From a virus: a stretch of 34,481 nucleotides of DNA. Below are positions 14,976 through 22,602 of the stretch, in pieces; the first letter of the stretch is position 1, and every line of letters begins with the position of its first letter. The notes under the pieces were generated by a model, which made no database searches, had not been told where the DNA came from, and was given only the letters and a program-made list of their open reading frames with translations. The stretch spans positions 1 through 34,481 of IMG/VR virus record IMGVR_UViG_3300023284_000732. The stretch is one strand, 5' to 3'. Made by a program: the position numbers and the translations under genes.

Positions 14976-15365
14976 CTAAGGGTAGGGAACCAAGGTTCCA
15001 GTGATTCCATTTCGTCTGCAATTTGGACAGAGGTATTGCCCTTTGTCATTCTTTGCAGGTCGGCCTCTTTTATCCTGGAGTGCTTGTTTTCTGGCATAGC
15101 GAGTCATGAATCCGCAACTATTAGAACATTTGAAGATCTCTTCCTTTGTTTCAGGACGTGATCTTGATTGAGTTTTTACTGATTTGGATGTTGATGATGC
15201 ACCTCTTTTTGATGATCTGGGTGCTGTCTTTGTTGGTGTTGGTTTTGCATCATCAGTGCTTTCAGATGTTGTATCTGGTGCGTCTGCTGTTGAGAGTGTT
15301 GTTGTCTCTGATGCTGATGTTGATTCAGTTAATTCAGTAGAACTCGAATCTGTGTCAGTTGACAT
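14976..15365 (-). CDS. Disordered Ser/Thr-rich protein with C-terminal zinc ribbon
   Basis: The protein has 129 residues from the ATG at 15365, chosen by the box 20 bases upstream. The first 75 residues are almost only Ser, Thr, Glu, Asp, Ala and Pro, followed by a Lys/Arg/Ser patch (APRSSKRGASSTSKSVK). The C-terminus holds CSNSCGF and CPNCRRNG separated by about 30 basic residues, a zinc-ribbon arrangement. It sits between the repeat protein and the capsid genes. It may bind nucleic acid in the head or act as a regulator; the sequence does not decide. Confidence 0.65.
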   Translation of the reverse strand: MSTDTDSSSTELTESTSASETTTLSTADAPDTTSESTDDAKPTPTKTAPRSSKRGASSTSKSVKTQSRSRPETKEEIFKCSNSCGFMTRYARKQALQDKRGRPAKNDKGQYLCPNCRRNGITGTLVPYP

Positions 15366-15385
15366 GATTATGATTATTGTTGCTG

Positions 15386-15397
15386 ATGTAAAAGGAT
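15386..15397 (-). promoter_or_regulatory. Promoter box before zinc-ribbon head gene
   Basis: The minus strand reads ATCCTTTTACAT, ending 20 bases before the ATG at 15365, just after the stop of the repeat protein. Confidence 0.5.
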
Positions 15398-15400
15398 GTC

Positions 15401-16768
15401 TTAACTTGCGACTTGATAGATTGCTAATACACTGAACCGTCTCAATGTGATTGATGATGCGCACTGGAAATTGATGATGTCTCCGTCGATTACTGGGACA
15501 GTGAATTCGTTGACTGCATCAGCGACCATGATTGGTCCAAGGTTGACGAATGCGGCTCCGTCATATGCTATCTTCAGAGTGACTGCTTCAACTGAATGGC
15601 ATAATACTCTGAGATAAGATGGAGTCCTTCCTCTTTGTCCACTAACTGAGAAGTCGACGGCGTGCTTTGGTGATGTTCCGCCTGTAAAAGTTGCACCACT
15701 GACTGCCAATGTTGTTCCATCTGTTGAGGTGAGTGTGATTGCATTTCCTGCGGTTCCACCGATTGTCTCTTCGGCAGTCACGACGTTTGTTGATGCGGTT
15801 GCGACAACGTCCAGGGTGGTTCCGACTCTGACGTCTGCTGTGACTGCTGCTGCTAAGTCTGTCGCAGTTGCATTGTCTGAAGTGTCTGTGCTGAACTCTG
15901 TATCATCTGCTCGAGCACCTGCGACTGCTTTGTAGTTTAATCCATTAATTACAACTTGATCAGCATCTACGCCGCCAGTCATTAGTGCTCCACTTACTGA
16001 CATTCGGACTCCTGATGTTGATTCCACGATATCGATAGAGTTTGCACTTGATGCGTTCAATACTGTTGCAGGCACTAGAGTCACGACTGCGACTGATGAC
16101 GTTGCAGTGACGTCGATTAGTGGGACTGTGACTGGTGTTCGAGTATCTCCTGAAATTGCGGCAGCCAGATCCGTCGCTCTTGCGGTGTCGCTTGTATCAA
16201 CACTAAACTCAGTATCGTCAGCCCTTGCTCCGACTGTTGCTGTATAGACTAAACCATTAACTGTGACGGTGTCACCATTGATGCCTCCTGCGAGTGTTGC
16301 ACCTGATAATGTGATTGCGGCGGTGTCATCTGCAAGTGTGATTGCGTTGCCACCTGTGCCTCCAACTGTTGAGACAATTGTGACGACGTTTGTCGATGCG
16401 GTTGCAGTAACATCGTCCAAGGTTCCGACTCTAGTATCGTCATCAATAGAATCTGCCAAGTCAGTCGCTGCAGCGTTATCAGTTCCACTGATATCAAACT
16501 CTGTATCGTTGGCTTTCGCTCCACTTACTGCAGTATAGATAAGACCATTAACTGTGATTGTTTCACCTACTAGAACCGACACGAGTGTCGCAGTTCCAGA
16601 AGCATGGACTTCACCTGTTGGTCCATTCATTGTGATTGTGCCTGTTGCCTTTGTTTCTTCGAGGACGGTTGCGCATGTGATTGTGCCTGTCGCCTTCTCA
16701 TCTCTGAAGAAGTCTTCATCGGCATCTATTACGCCAGCAATTCGTGCAAGGAGTGAACTATTACCCAT
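15401..16768 (-). CDS. Triple-repeat beta protein, probable capsid decoration or adhesin
   Basis: The protein has 455 residues. Three repeats of about 100 residues (roughly 65 to 160, 161 to 262, 263 to 360) share VNGLxYTAVxGARADDTEFS, then ATDLAAAI, VTATAS, GNAITL and SGAxxTGG. Similar NGxxYTA/AxxLAxAI/GNAITL modules occur in many phage virion proteins. The final 90 residues (SGQRGRTPSYLRVLCHSVEAV, FSVLAIYQVAS) form a different beta domain. It is placed between protease and capsid genes, so it probably decorates the head. The repeats could bind the host surface or glycans. Confidence 0.65.
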   Translation of the reverse strand: MGNSSLLARIAGVIDADEDFFRDEKATGTITCATVLEETKATGTITMNGPTGEVHASGTATLVSVLVGETITVNGLIYTAVSGAKANDTEFDISGTDNAAATDLADSIDDDTRVGTLDDVTATASTNVVTIVSTVGGTGGNAITLADDTAAITLSGATLAGGINGDTVTVNGLVYTATVGARADDTEFSVDTSDTARATDLAAAISGDTRTPVTVPLIDVTATSSVAVVTLVPATVLNASSANSIDIVESTSGVRMSVSGALMTGGVDADQVVINGLNYKAVAGARADDTEFSTDTSDNATATDLAAAVTADVRVGTTLDVVATASTNVVTAEETIGGTAGNAITLTSTDGTTLAVSGATFTGGTSPKHAVDFSVSGQRGRTPSYLRVLCHSVEAVTLKIAYDGAAFVNLGPIMVADAVNEFTVPVIDGDIINFQCASSITLRRFSVLAIYQVAS

Positions 16769-16788
16769 GAAGGAAGTTATCGTTCTCA

Positions 16789-16800
16789 GTAGTTTAAGAA
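16789..16800 (-). promoter_or_regulatory. Promoter box before triple-repeat gene
   Basis: The minus strand reads TTCTTAAACTAC, ending 20 bases before the ATG at 16768, downstream of the frameshifted protease stop at 16818. Confidence 0.5.
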
Positions 16801-16817
16801 CTTACTGCCCAATGAAA

Positions 16818-19096
16818 CTAAGGGAAGAAGTCGTCTGGTTCAATATCAATATCGTCCAAAGTGCAGACGCAGTTCAGATGTGTGTCGTCAACTGGTTGAG
16901 GCATTGTTCCGTCTCTGACTTCCCACACTTGTCCTTCATATTGAGTGCAGAGGTCATCTTCTGCTCCATGAAGAACCCATACCTTTCCAGGAATAGGTTC
17001 ATCATGTTCGGCGTTTAGTTTTAGGTTTTTTTTAGGATATGATCCAAGTCATGAAGGTCTTTGCGGAGTTTGGCTAATCTGCCCATCTTCTCCATCGAGT
17101 CTCTACCGACTCCAATAACCATTCCTATCTTGTTGATCTCCTTTATGATCTTGTCACGACGCTCAAGGTATTGTTTCTTTACGATTGAGACCTTGACCTT
17201 TGGTTTGGCTTCGATCTTGACTGTTGGGTTTGTGTGCTTTCTGAATAGTTTGAATAGTCTGCCATTCTTGATTAATCTGAGTTTGTTTGGCACGCCTTCA
17301 GGTATCATGCACATTGGAGTCCCATCTACTTCGCCAAGCACCCATCCATCTGGACAGTTGCCATCTGCATCTGGTTCGATTGGTTCTTCTTGGTTCTCCA
17401 TTATCTTCTCGCACATTCCAGTCTCTTCGTTTAGTTTCCAGCCTTCATTGCATGTGCCGTCTTCGTTTGGTTCGACTGGATCTGGATGTTCTGCATTTGG
17501 GTCGTTGCCAGATTCATCAGCAGGTTCTTGATCTGGTTCTGCTGTTCCGCCTCCGCCAGGTGATGCTTCGAATCTGTCACAGGTATCGGTTCCCAAGATG
17601 TCACCAGAGACGATTGCACAAACACCTGGTCCAGCCATATCTGAGGGATCAAGTGCAAAGAACCATCGGCACTCTTGACACATTGAGCCTTCTGCTCCTG
17701 GACCATAGTTGACTTCGTCCTTTCCTAGTTGATCAATATCTTTGAGTACCTTCAAGCCGTCTGCATTATGTTTGATTAATGAAAGCGCAGCAAGTTGTTT
17801 TGAGTGTTGGAGTAGTTTAGCGTTCTGAGCCATCTCAGTGATGTGTCTGAACCATGCAACCAAGTCCTCGGCTGACATGTTCTCATACTGGTATTGATTG
17901 AGGGCTTCTGGGTGAGCAAATAGATAATCTGCCATATCTGAAGCGGTTGTTTCAGGAATACTCTTCTCATCGACTAAGAAAGCGACGATTGAGGTCTTGC
18001 CGTCGTTCCAGACTCCTGTTTCAGTGTTCATATAGTTATCAAGTTCATACTGGGCATGTAGTTTCTTGTTTTGTCCCAAGAGGATGGTCTTCATTCGCAT
18101 CCTTGGGTCTTTGTTTAGTTTGAGTTTAAGTTGAGCAATGAGTTCCTCTGATGGTCTCTCAATTATGGTTCCAACATCTTCAGGACCAAGTGCTTGAACC
18201 CATGTGCCGTTTGAGTTTGGCACTTCTTCGAGGATGAAGGTGTTCATCAAGAAGTGTGAGCCTTCAATTGTGCATTTGTTGCAGACATCGCCTTCCTTTT
18301 GGTCTGTTCCGCAGTCACATGTCTCTTTTCTGTAGTAATCAACGACTGAGCATCCTTTGAACTTGGCTTTTAGAATCATATCATAGACTAGAGGGTTTGT
18401 ACATGCGCCAATGAACTCAACCTGAGCGTATTCTTTGCCTCCAGGTTCTGTTTTGTTAATTTCAACTGCAGCATCAATAATGAATGCTGGAGGATATGGA
18501 TTAATCAAGTCCTTGCCGTATTTCTCGAGATATGATTGAGGAATCTCTGCAGCAGTCTCAAAGTGGTCAATATCCATAAGGGCGACTCCCATCATTGCGG
18601 CTGTGCTCATTGCGCCAGTTGCAAATATGAGATTGTCTTTGTCCATCTTCTCACCACGTTTCATCTCTCCTGATTGCATTGCAACTCCTTTGAAGAGCAT
18701 GAACTCCTTCTCCTCTCCTGGTGCGAGCATTAATGGAACTGGCCAGGCGAACTTATGTTTGAGTGAGTGCTTTTTGGTAACTAAATTCCGTAACATTGAT
18801 TCAGGTGTTGGTTCTGTGATTGCATCTGTCTCAGGTGTTGTATCTTCAGGCATCACACACATTGGGATTCCATCAAGGTCTTTGAGTTCCCATCCATCTT
18901 GACAGTTGCCATCTGCATCCGGTGCAATTGGTTTGTGTTCAGCGTTGGAACTATCTTCATAGAGTTTAAAGAAATGCTTGTAAATTGCAGAGTCTTTGCT
19001 CATCTTCATCGTGATAATGTCGTCTTTTGTGAAGCCTATTGTTTCGAGGTACTTGTAGAACTTGGCTGCAATCTCTTCGACGGTCGGATGAGTCAC
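16818..19096 (-). CDS. Prohead protease fusion extended by -1 frameshift with minor-head-like Cys/His tail
   Basis: A -1 slip on A AAA AAA at 17033 to 17027 would replace the final Thr and stop with 69 further residues, giving 759 residues in all. The extension contains GKVWVLHGAEDDLC, YEGQVWEVRDG, then MPQPVDDTHLNCVC. The order C...GxVW...D...P...HxNCxC matches the zinc-binding end of SPP1 gp7/Mu gpF-type minor head proteins. In this frame no ATG, GTG or TTG precedes the first part of the motif after the last stop, so independent translation could not make it whole. Either programmed frameshifting or a homopolymer sequencing error explains it. Confidence 0.6.
17021..19096 (-). CDS. Prohead protease (XkdF/U35-like) with Cys-rich extensions, zero-frame form
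   Basis: The protein has 691 residues from the GTG at 19096, fixed by a box exactly 20 bases upstream. Residues about 110 to 270 resemble a phage prohead protease: GVALMDIDHF (candidate His 178) and KFKGCSVVDYY (candidate Ser 250), with a CxC/CxxC insert after the Ser. Around 472 to 507 is a cluster MCQECRWFF...GVCAIVSG...DTCDRFE. Three modules with the pattern DGxCxxGWxL...MC lie at about 58 to 85, 543 to 567 and 575 to 601, flanking the protease. A basic helical C-terminus may act as scaffold. It should mature the capsid proteins. Confidence 0.7.
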   Translation of the reverse strand: MTHPTVEEIAAKFYKYLETIGFTKDDIITMKMSKDSAIYKHFFKLYEDSSNAEHKPIAPDADGNCQDGWELKDLDGIPMCVMPEDTTPETDAITEPTPESMLRNLVTKKHSLKHKFAWPVPLMLAPGEEKEFMLFKGVAMQSGEMKRGEKMDKDNLIFATGAMSTAAMMGVALMDIDHFETAAEIPQSYLEKYGKDLINPYPPAFIIDAAVEINKTEPGGKEYAQVEFIGACTNPLVYDMILKAKFKGCSVVDYYRKETCDCGTDQKEGDVCNKCTIEGSHFLMNTFILEEVPNSNGTWVQALGPEDVGTIIERPSEELIAQLKLKLNKDPRMRMKTILLGQNKKLHAQYELDNYMNTETGVWNDGKTSIVAFLVDEKSIPETTASDMADYLFAHPEALNQYQYENMSAEDLVAWFRHITEMAQNAKLLQHSKQLAALSLIKHNADGLKVLKDIDQLGKDEVNYGPGAEGSMCQECRWFFALDPSDMAGPGVCAIVSGDILGTDTCDRFEASPGGGGTAEPDQEPADESGNDPNAEHPDPVEPNEDGTCNEGWKLNEETGMCEKIMENQEEPIEPDADGNCPDGWVLGEVDGTPMCMIPEGVPNKLRLIKNGRLFKLFRKHTNPTVKIEAKPKVKVSIVKKQYLERRDKIIKEINKIGMVIGVGRDSMEKMGRLAKLRKDLHDLDHILKKT
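17027..17033 (-). promoter_or_regulatory. Slippery heptamer A AAA AAA (-1 frameshift candidate)
   Basis: Codons CTA AAA AAA ACC TAA put A AAA AAA in phase four codons before the stop. The run is eight A on the minus strand. The -1 frame continues for 69 codons. Confidence 0.6.
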
Positions 19097-19116
19097 GAGT
19101 ACCTTTTGTGATGTTA

Positions 19117-19128
19117 AACTTAAAGAAG
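19117..19128 (-). promoter_or_regulatory. Promoter box before protease gene
   Basis: The minus strand reads CTTCTTTAAGTT, ending 20 bases before the GTG at 19096 and beginning just after the upstream stop. It supports the GTG start over the ATG at 19165, which would lie inside the previous gene. Confidence 0.65.
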
Positions 19129-19130
19129 TG

Positions 19131-20732
19131 TTAGTCTGAAGCAGCGAACAAAGCCAAGATATCATCCGCAGTCATCGTCTTCTTCTTGTATTCATCCAGA
19201 GCCGTCTTTAATGATTCAATGAACTCCTTCTGAGCATCACCTTCGCGCTTTAGTTGCTTGATATGTTTCAAAAGAGCAGTCAACTCTTTATCCTTCAATT
19301 TCAGTGATTTGATGAGTGATTGGTGCTGTTCTTGCTGAATTTGGGTAAGTGCGCGCAGGTGATCGCTTACTTTGTATTCTGTTAATTTCAGCCTCAAAGT
19401 TGATATTAATCGCTCCTTTTGCTTCAAAACCAGATTAAGTTTGAATTTAGTATGATCTTTGGTTAGCCACTTCTCAGGCTGTTTGATGAGGGTGGTTAGT
19501 GACTCTCTTTGGTAGAGTCTGAGTCCGATTGTGCTTGATATCGTCGCAGATGTTAGTTCTTTCTTGAAGAGAGTGACTTGGAGGAAGACTGTGAGTCTTT
19601 CCGTTGTTGGAGGTTCGTGAATTGGGCGCAGTGGTTTGATTGCTGATGGTTCATTCCTTGGTTGTACTGCTGAAGGAGGTGCAGCAGTGGTCTCGATGAC
19701 AACAGAGTCAGAATGAGTGAGTGATTGTGCAATTGCTCTTGCGAATGTTGACAATTGAGCAATGGCTTCGGAGTGAGTCAGAATTTGCGACGCGATTCTG
19801 TTGAATGTAGAACCTGCTCGACTGACTGCATCAATATGTGTCAGGGTTTGTGTGGCAGTCCTCATCGCTTCAGTGATCTTGGCAATTGATTCAGAGTGTG
19901 TGATGATCTGTGATGCTGTTCTTGCAACACCTGTGATGATTGCAACAACCTCAGAATGCACCAACGTTTGAGCAGCAGTGACAAAGCGTTCGGTGAGTTT
20001 GGCGATGCTCTCGCTATGAAGTAGGTTCTGCGCAACTATTCTCGAATACTCTCGCAGAATTACGACAGACTCGGAATGTGTCAAGGTCTGTGATGCTGTC
20101 ACTGATTTGCCAAAGCCTGAGACAGCAGAGTCAATATGTGTGAGTGTTTGTGCAGGTGCTCTGTTTGCTCCTTTGATTACTGGATTGACTGATGAGTGTG
20201 TCAGTGTCTGGGATGCGGTAACTTCAAAAGCCGTGCCAGACGCATCGAATGGCACTTCAAGCAGAGAGTCCACATCATTGACGACCATGGTGATCCCTTC
20301 ATTTCCATGGTTTGCTGGTCTTGTGGTTAGTATCTCCATGACAAGTCTGTCACCTGTTGCTCCTGCAGCAGGGTTGATGCTAGTTGGAGCATATACGAAG
20401 GGTCCAGTTGAACTCTGAGACGTTGAGGTTGCTAGTATCTCGGCTCGTGAGTCAGTTGATAGATATCTGGAGAGTTGAATCTTGAAGGTAGAGTTCGCAC
20501 CAAGGACAGAGCATTCCACTCCGCCTCGATATGTTCCTGTCGCCCAGTCTGCATCGCTTAGTTGTGGAGTTGCCCAAGTTACATCATTCCTGTCTGTGAC
20601 GTTGGCTTGGACAGTCCAAGCGATGTCAGTTGTGTCAGTTCGTGATGCAGGTGCTTCTTCGTTTGAGTCTGAGCCTGCGGTAATGTTTGAGTCAGTTGCA
20701 TTCTGTCCTTCTGGTTCAAAGAGTTGCACCAT
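19131..20732 (-). CDS. Fibre-like protein with nine THSES repeats and helical stalk
   Basis: The protein has 533 residues from the ATG overlapping the upstream stop as TAATG; a GTG nine bases earlier is the alternative. Residues 1 to 170 form a beta domain (DIAWTVQANVTD, NSTFKIQLSRYLS, GDRLVMEILTTRPANHG). Residues about 175 to 365 hold nine degenerate 20-residue repeats with the core ASQTLTHSES(I/V). A Pro-rich linker follows, then a Lys/Leu-rich coiled coil to the end (LKLKDKELTALLKHIKQLKRE). Such a head-stalk-anchor plan suits a virion spike or fibre. Thr/His/Ser repeats of this style occur in surface proteins of Nitrososphaeria, which would hint at the host. Confidence 0.6.
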   Translation of the reverse strand: MVQLFEPEGQNATDSNITAGSDSNEEAPASRTDTTDIAWTVQANVTDRNDVTWATPQLSDADWATGTYRGGVECSVLGANSTFKIQLSRYLSTDSRAEILATSTSQSSTGPFVYAPTSINPAAGATGDRLVMEILTTRPANHGNEGITMVVNDVDSLLEVPFDASGTAFEVTASQTLTHSSVNPVIKGANRAPAQTLTHIDSAVSGFGKSVTASQTLTHSESVVILREYSRIVAQNLLHSESIAKLTERFVTAAQTLVHSEVVAIITGVARTASQIITHSESIAKITEAMRTATQTLTHIDAVSRAGSTFNRIASQILTHSEAIAQLSTFARAIAQSLTHSDSVVIETTAAPPSAVQPRNEPSAIKPLRPIHEPPTTERLTVFLQVTLFKKELTSATISSTIGLRLYQRESLTTLIKQPEKWLTKDHTKFKLNLVLKQKERLISTLRLKLTEYKVSDHLRALTQIQQEQHQSLIKSLKLKDKELTALLKHIKQLKREGDAQKEFIESLKTALDEYKKKTMTADDILALFAASD

Positions 20733-21292
20733 TAAGTCCACTCTCGATAGTTGTGGTCTTTCTCTTTCTCATATTCTTCATAGAGCGCAGGATCAATGAG
20801 GACTCCATGCCTAGTGAGTGCTTCAGGTGGTTTGACAAAGTCTGCAAACTTGTTGATCTTCACCTTTCTGGTTCCGCAGTAGATTGGTAAGGTTCCATCA
20901 GCAGTCAGTTGGCGGATAAGGTTTGGTGAGTAGTATCTTTCTTCAGTCATGTTTGGAACCCACTTCTGAACTCCATTCAGTGTTCTCAGTGACATTGATT
21001 GAATCCACCATATTCCTGCGTGTCTCTCATCTTCATCTGGATCAGAGTCATTCCAGAATGTGATCTTGATTGCATCTGCTGGATATCCAGCAGGTCTCTC
21101 TTCAATACAATAGTGGTCTGCTTTGAATGTGATGCCCATGACGCTGATGGATTGAATCCAGCCTTTTGATGAGTCTATGATAACGTTCCGACCAGTTGGG
21201 TCGTCCTTCTTTGGTATGTTCTTCCATTCTGATGAGTCTAGTTCTTGAGGACTTGATTTGGGATTAGTTGCATGTTGAATGAATATCTTCAT
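20732..21292 (-). CDS. Hypothetical protein linked to fibre gene
   Basis: The protein has 186 residues, rich in Trp, Lys and Asp: KGWIQSISVMGITFKADHYCI, AIKITFWNDSDPDEDERHAG, WWIQSMSLRTLNG. A box TAACTTTAAACG inside the end of the upstream gene is 20 bases from its ATG. The stop overlaps the fibre start as TAATG. I know no family; a beta-rich virion accessory protein is likely from its neighbours. Confidence 0.55.
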   Translation of the reverse strand: MKIFIQHATNPKSSPQELDSSEWKNIPKKDDPTGRNVIIDSSKGWIQSISVMGITFKADHYCIEERPAGYPADAIKITFWNDSDPDEDERHAGIWWIQSMSLRTLNGVQKWVPNMTEERYYSPNLIRQLTADGTLPIYCGTRKVKINKFADFVKPPEALTRHGVLIDPALYEEYEKEKDHNYREWT

Positions 21293-21307
21293 GATTAGAC
21301 AAGAAGC

Positions 21308-21907
21308 CTAATCGTTTAAAGTTACAGTTACACTGACTTTGAGTGTGTCTGTGTTGACTAGGTTTGTACTTGTGAAGAGATAGATGATTCCCATTACTCC
21401 TGCGGAGTTTGCATCAAAGAGTGCGCCCTTTTGGACTGCGGTGTGAGTTGCAGTTGCAGTGTAAGTGTGTTCGACTAGAGTGGTCTTTTGACCTGTTGTG
21501 TGAGTTGTAGTGTCTGCGTCTGTTCGTGTCAGTCCCCCAGTTGTGATCTCTGCGAGCATTGTGTTCGCTGAATCTGCTGGAAGTCCTGCGGCATTATCAG
21601 ATACGCCCATGTGTGTAAAGCCCAATTGTGTCGCGGCTCCTTGGTTCTCCCAAAGTGCAATATGCATCGAGTCTGCACCATCGTCTTGGAGTTGGTTTTC
21701 AACTGCCCGACAAAGATACTCTTCATCTGGTCTGCCTTCGTTCTTGATAACTGTGATATACGCTTTATGCCTGTGATTCTGAACTGAGCCGCGCATCATT
21801 CCGAGTTCTGTCTTGATTACCTTGGACATTACGTTTGATTGGAGAAGTGCTTCAAGCGAATCGAATTGTTTAGGTGGATCTTCTGCTGCTTTCCCGAATC
21901 CGAACAT
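21308..21907 (-). CDS. Virion protein with beta domain shared with tail accessory protein
   Basis: The protein has 199 residues. The N-terminal part is mixed (DSLEALLQSNVMSKVIKTEL). From residue about 95, HMGVSDNAAGLPADSANTML, AEITTGGLTRTDAD, EHTYTATATHTAVQKGALFD and GVMGIIYLFTS mirror the motif order of the C-terminal domain at 2003 to 2659. A jelly-roll-like attachment domain used in both head and tail proteins is likely. The ATG overlaps the upstream stop as TGATG. Confidence 0.6.
   Translation of the reverse strand: MFGFGKAAEDPPKQFDSLEALLQSNVMSKVIKTELGMMRGSVQNHRHKAYITVIKNEGRPDEEYLCRAVENQLQDDGADSMHIALWENQGAATQLGFTHMGVSDNAAGLPADSANTMLAEITTGGLTRTDADTTTHTTGQKTTLVEHTYTATATHTAVQKGALFDANSAGVMGIIYLFTSTNLVNTDTLKVSVTVTLND
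21313..21324 (-). promoter_or_regulatory. Promoter box inside end of upstream gene
   Basis: The minus strand reads TAACTTTAAACG, ending 20 bases before the ATG at 21292. It overlaps the last codons of the 199-residue gene. Confidence 0.5.
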
Positions 21908-22206
21908 CAGGAAGTTACCCCCAAGTTCTTCAGGAATGCTGTTTTGCAGGCATCATCACAAAAGACTGTGATGTGTCTGGGGTTCTTATTGTGATCTGAT
22001 GGTTGTGGAACCTTGCCCTTGAGACCTTTGTGTGTTCCCTTCTTGCCACAGTTCTCGCATTTGGCAGTGATTGTGATGCCTGAATGTGAGACGTCGCGAT
22101 TGTGTTGATACCAGTCATCCTCCTGTTCAGGAATGGATTTAGTTCCATCTGTTGCAAACTTGCAAGGACTGCAAACGAATGGACCTGGAACTTTAGGATA
22201 AGTCAA
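21907..22206 (-). CDS. Multi-Cys zinc-binding protein
   Basis: The protein has 99 residues with a TTG start. It carries CSPC near residue 12, CENCGKKG near 50, and CDDAC near 83, plus His pairs, so two zinc sites are plausible. A box TTCTTTAAGTAA is 20 bases upstream and AGGAG lies nine bases before the TTG. It heads the transcript for the beta-domain virion protein. The role is unknown. Confidence 0.65.
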   Translation of the reverse strand: MTYPKVPGPFVCSPCKFATDGTKSIPEQEDDWYQHNRDVSHSGITITAKCENCGKKGTHKGLKGKVPQPSDHNKNPRHITVFCDDACKTAFLKNLGVTS

Positions 22207-22226
22207 TACTAGGTTCTCCTTTTTGA

Positions 22227-22238
22227 TTACTTAAAGAA
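22227..22238 (-). promoter_or_regulatory. Promoter box before 99-residue gene
   Basis: The minus strand reads TTCTTTAAGTAA, ending 20 bases before the TTG at 22206. Confidence 0.55.
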
Positions 22239-22242
22239 CTGC

Positions 22243-22602
22243 TCATCTGAACGTTCTGACCTTTTTGTAATTAAACTCCATCTGGAGGATGTGCTTCTGT
22301 TCATTCTGATCGTATATGTCCTTGCTTTTGTCGTTGAACAGTTCCTCGGTGAATATGGTAAGATGCACCGCGCCATTCTTAGCCATCTTGAGGTTGTCTG
22401 GGTGCTCTATCTTGTAGAGGTCCAGGCTCATGTTTGTCTTGAATGTAATCTGCTCAATATCATAGTGATTGCCTCTTTCATCTTTAACGTTCATCAGTTT
22501 GAAGTGATATGTGTGATCACCAGCCACCTCCAACTCTTTCAAGTCAATGAAACTCATATCGGCGTACTTCTCGCCCTTGTATTCAATCTGAAGAGATGGC
22601 AT
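22243..22602 (-). CDS. Hypothetical beta-rich protein downstream of portal
   Basis: This 119-residue protein overlaps the portal end by 20 bases. It has strand-like, charged sequence: MPSLQIEYKGEKYADMSFID, HTYHFKLMNVKDERGNHYDI, AVHLTIFTEELFND. No Cys cluster or membrane segment is present. Its position suggests a head or connector accessory role. The family is not recognised. Confidence 0.6.
   Translation of the reverse strand: MPSLQIEYKGEKYADMSFIDLKELEVAGDHTYHFKLMNVKDERGNHYDIEQITFKTNMSLDLYKIEHPDNLKMAKNGAVHLTIFTEELFNDKSKDIYDQNEQKHILQMEFNYKKVRTFR

Noticed and set aside
14976-15464. Longer reading of the zinc-ribbon head protein from 15464
   Set aside because: It would extend into the end of the repeat-protein gene; the ATG at 15365 has a box at the standard 20-base distance.
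16554-17018. Plus-strand frame of 154 codons
   Set aside because: It lies opposite the repeat protein and the frameshift extension of the protease; the minus-strand coding has recognisable motifs, the plus frame none.
19700-20230. Regularly spaced similar units, considered as a CRISPR array
   Set aside because: The units are in-frame, degenerate 60-base codon repeats coding THSES motifs; there are no identical repeats or unique spacers.
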